From positions 1,885,808-1,949,807 of the forward strand of contig CAJNOP010000021.1 in the NCBI GenBank assembly GCA_905250075.1: DNA of 64,000 nucleotides, read 5' to 3'. This document shows positions 60,846-64,000 of this stretch, piece by piece; the first letter of the stretch is position 1; every line of letters starts with the position of its first letter. A program made the translations under genes and the position numbers. Source of the stretch: Rotaria sp. Silwood1. Lineage: Eukaryota; Rotifera; Eurotatoria; Philodinida; Philodinidae. The notes beneath the pieces were generated by a model. It did not search any database and was not told the DNA's origin. It worked only from the letters and a program-made list of their open reading frames with translations.

Positions 60846-61775
60846 CGTTTCAAATTAAAGAAAAAGTCACTTTTTAGAAACACTGACAGCTTTTATAGAT
60901 GATGAAGCTGGCTATAATATCTTCGTCAGTAAGATTTCAAGAATCGAAATACAACTAACTTCGGTTGTTTATTTATAACCCTTCGGAGGCGCTGCAAACA
61001 TGCTTATAAGTTACAATATCTGTGACGTCAGTCTCTTGTAGCGATGAGTGTTGCCTCTATCTAAACAACAGAAATGAAGCATTAAAAATCAAAATATGGT
61101 TCGTTGAATAATATTTCGAAATGCTTTCACAAAGCAGCTGTATACAAACAGTACCGAAAGAAAATATTGACAATGATACATCAATGTCACAATTATTTGA
61201 AGAACCTTTAAAGAGCTTTATTTACCTGTCGAGCGATTTAGCAGCGTGAGTATGTTATAGAATTTTCTCTCAACGATGAAATCTAGAAAATGGAGAAGCG
61301 ATGGGAGAGTCTTATCTGAAAGGGCAACAAAGTGTATACATTAACAAAACTATTTTCTTTTGGCTGTTTTTCGAAGTCAGGTTGTGCATTTGCATTGGCT
61401 GCACATTTGTAGCTGTTTTCAATTCTGCAGAAATCAAGTGCAAGAAAATGGAGAAGGGTAGACTTCGGTGAATGTCGATAGTTAGTTCTTTCCATTTTCA
61501 CAAAACAGCGCTCAGCTAATACTCGATTGGCATGATGTTGCATCAGCTCGTATTGATGATCATACTGTCGCTCTTTCAATGTGTTCACGAAAGTATGTTA
61601 TAAGTTCTATCTTTGCCCAAGGAACAAATAATACTGTTAGCATATAGAGTGAAATAACTCTGTGGCTATGCATATGAATATTGGTTACGACAACACTCTG
61701 CACATCTCAGCTACACGCATATTCTACCAGATTCCGCTCATCTGAAAGGTTTCACAACATGCGACAGAGAAAGGA
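60846..61775. other. Upstream region of the ThuA-like gene
   Basis: No further gene supported. A 101-codon minus frame at 61283-61588 begins MNTLKERQYDHQYELMQHHA. It has mixed composition unlike simple AT noise but no splice support or known relatives, so I do not call it. The ThuA-like gene's promoter should lie just above 60845. Confidence 0.45.
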
Positions 61776-62741
61776 ACATTTCGCACTAACTTTTCATTAC
61801 GATCTCCAGCGACATATGTTCGTTACGATCACCTGACATAAGAAAAGACAGGGTGTTTGGAATGACAAAAAACAATCAAAAATTTAAAAAAAACAGGCCG
61901 TTCGTAATGAAAGTTGTCCAGAAGATCGTAACGAACAGCGATGGTCGAGTTTGACAAATCAACAATTGAAATTTGACTGGAGTTCGAATTGAAAATGATC
62001 TGGAGAGATCGTAATAATAAAGACAGTGAGATCATAATGAAAGTTTGGAGATCATAATGAAAACTGCAGAGAAATCTTAATGAAAAAAGACAGATTGTTC
62101 GAAACTATGTTCATGTTTGCTCTTCTTTAGGAGATGTTAAGTGACTCACTAGTTTTTATTTTAAGATGGCACATACAGAATGTCCTAATGAATTCAAATA
62201 GTCGACATTTCTATTGTTGTTACTACTATAAATCCAGTGCTGGTATTTATCATTATTATTCCTTAGATGCGCATGCTTTTTATTACGAACACCATGACTT
62301 TGAAAAGAAAAAAATGTGTTGATTTATTATTCTAGATGAATAAATCCTATTCTTCATTATAAAAAAGAATGAAAGGAAAGTCTTTACAACCGTTACCGAT
62401 ATCAGAATTAATCCGTTACAACTTTTTGGCAAATCATATTATGAACTTTCGATTAGTTTTACTACGTTCTTCAGACCTTTTCCTATGAAAAAAAATACCC
62501 TTAGAGTTTTATTTCGAACACTCGGTCTTGTTCATCTCGATCTTCGAACACTATATCACATATAGAAATGAGCATGCCATTCCAAATTCCTAGTCACACT
62601 CTTTCAATCTCCCTGTTTTTTTCAATACGATGTCTCGCCCAAAAAGGATTACGAACTTCCGTTAAAGATTTTTAAGGGCAAAAATCATTTCCGAATACCC
62701 GGACATATGATTGGAGTCCGGAATGACTTAGTGCGAAATGT
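61776..62741. mobile_element. Possible MITE with ACATTTCGCACTAA ends
   Basis: ACATTTCGCACTAA at 61776-61789 is exactly inverted as TTAGTGCGAAATGT at 62728-62741. The match weakens but continues inward (TTTTCATTACG against GTCATTCCG) and outward (GACAGA against GTGACAG). The interior has short repeats of AGATCATAATGAAA and GATCGTAACGAAC at about 61820-62085. No transposase frame. Confidence 0.5.
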
Positions 62742-64000
62742 CTGTCACCCATGAGACATCAATGAACTTGATTATTTAGTAGTGAATGATACATCGGATA
62801 AGCACTGCTTCAGTGTCACCTATTTCTGTGTAAAGGTGGCCTGCCTTCATTAGTTATTGTGTAAAAGAAAGTAATGAAACAATTACGAAGGCTTCGATTG
62901 TCTGGAGAACTGGTTCTGTTGCTCGTTGTACGCAATTAAATATTTTACTATGTTGGAGGACAATGTTTCTTTTCTGTAGTACTCAACACACACAAGATAC
63001 GGGTTTTTTAGATATTCATATTACAGCAATGAATAAGAAACGTGAAAAGCACCAAGACAACACATAATCCGATTTAGATGGACTCATCATTGCCCATGCT
63101 TTCAAGCTAATGAGCGCAAAATACTAGATCAATGACCGAGACATTGCTTGTGAAATCATGATGAACATTTGATGAACATCGATCATACATCAGCTTAGTT
63201 ATTTCTCTTCTATACGGTCATCTAAGTGACTTCTCAGTACTTGAAGCGTATAAAAAACTTTGAAATGTCTACCAATGACATTATCATGAACTGGTTTGAA
63301 CAAAACCGATGCAATAGTAGTCTTTTCAAATACAAGTTCTGATATTCTTTATCGAACACTAACTTCGAAACCGAAATGAATTGTTCTTATCATTCAAGTC
63401 GATATATTGATACTAAGGTATGAGCGCGAGATTGAAAATATATTTATTACTTTAAAAAGTCAAAAGCGTTCATCGAGCAGAATAGGGATGAATTGATCGA
63501 AAAGCGTCAATAAGCATTTCATGAGACTCAAATTTCAATGTACGAATCCATTGTTGGACTACCAGAAAATTCATGTTTCTTTAGTGTTGTTTCACTGAAT
63601 GTCGCTATTGGCGGATTAATCATGTTCGTTTTGTATTTCATTATGTGTACAACGTCGTGTATATTGAAAAAAACACATCAATAGACCGATGTCAAAACTA
63701 ATCATGTATTCAATCCCGTTTTCTTTGTCTGAATTCAATTATGTGTGTTAGTCAAGAATATCGACAGACTGGTTCTTGGTATCTTGAGCATATTCAATAG
63801 CTTATTGATTATTGTTTTTACAGAACTATTGAATCATGAATGCTTTCAAAGAAAGCAGCCATTTGTTGGAACAAAATCTATGCTTGATTGCTTTCTATAA
63901 AAGAATAACGCTCGAAACTAAATGATGCAAACAAACATTTTCAGCATTGTTGAATCATAGGGATAGTATTTCGTCAGTGAAGTTTTCAATGATTCAATGG
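62742..64000. other. No feature supported
   Basis: AT-rich sequence to the right edge, with stops in all frames on both strands and no exon with convincing splice sites. Confidence 0.5.

Noticed and set aside
61283-61588. 101-codon minus-strand frame
   Set aside because: Composition is mixed enough to look protein-like, but there is no known relative, no splice context and no upstream or downstream exon.

Overview
This window is nuclear DNA from a eukaryote, most likely an animal and probably a bdelloid rotifer. The DNA is AT-rich. Genes are interrupted by many short introns (mostly about 40-70 bases) with GT..AG ends and strongly A/T-ending codons. The animal housekeeping genes (acetyl-CoA carboxylase, Mediator MED14, TRMT1, BRMS1/BRMS1L, tetraspanin) sit beside a bacterial-type malate synthase G and beside Ser/Thr-stalk surface proteins whose end domains look bacterial. 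That mixture is what suggests a bdelloid; the assignment is an inference.

Layout. 1-2924 (-): malate synthase G, cut by the left window edge, with one 898-base intron holding an inverted-repeat element. 4163-4594 (-): a small Cys-rich, probably GPI-anchored secreted protein. 7066-7988 (+): a two-exon tetraspanin. 10362-10433 (+): tRNA-Glu(CTC). 10727-11728 (+): an intronless BRMS1/Sds3-family subunit of the Sin3-HDAC complex. 12361-26936 (+): a complete acetyl-CoA carboxylase read as 33 exons (about 2383 aa), with a hAT-like non-autonomous transposon and a palindrome in its introns. 29246-30322 (+): a two-PDZ protein. 32963-36591 (+): a type II membrane protein whose Ser/Thr stalk is spread over 18 small exons. 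37762-39018 (-): an apparent decayed gene carrying two in-frame TGA codons. 41561-51422 (+): MED14 read as 32 exons (about 1428 aa). 52037-54434 (+): TRMT1 read as 10 exons (about 563 aa). 56201-60845 (-): a secreted Cys-rich / Thr-stalk / ThuA-like protein in 5 exons. No gene is supported from 60846 to the right edge.

The genes do not form a pathway cluster or operon. Two deal with acetyl-CoA (malate synthase and acetyl-CoA carboxylase), but they are far apart and on opposite strands. BRMS1 and MED14 are both transcription regulators, which is probably coincidence.

The most unusual content is (1) the symmetric phase-1 microexon array coding a mucin-like stalk, (2) the architecture of the signal peptide / Cys-rich / stalk / ThuA-like protein, (3) the bacterial-type malate synthase with an animal-style intron, and (4) a set of long imperfect palindromes plus a hAT-type element in introns and intergenic DNA. 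All exon boundaries were worked out by eye from frame, splice sites and known family sequences. Exon lengths sum to whole codon numbers for acetyl-CoA carboxylase, MED14, TRMT1, the PDZ protein, the tetraspanin and both stalk proteins, which supports the models.
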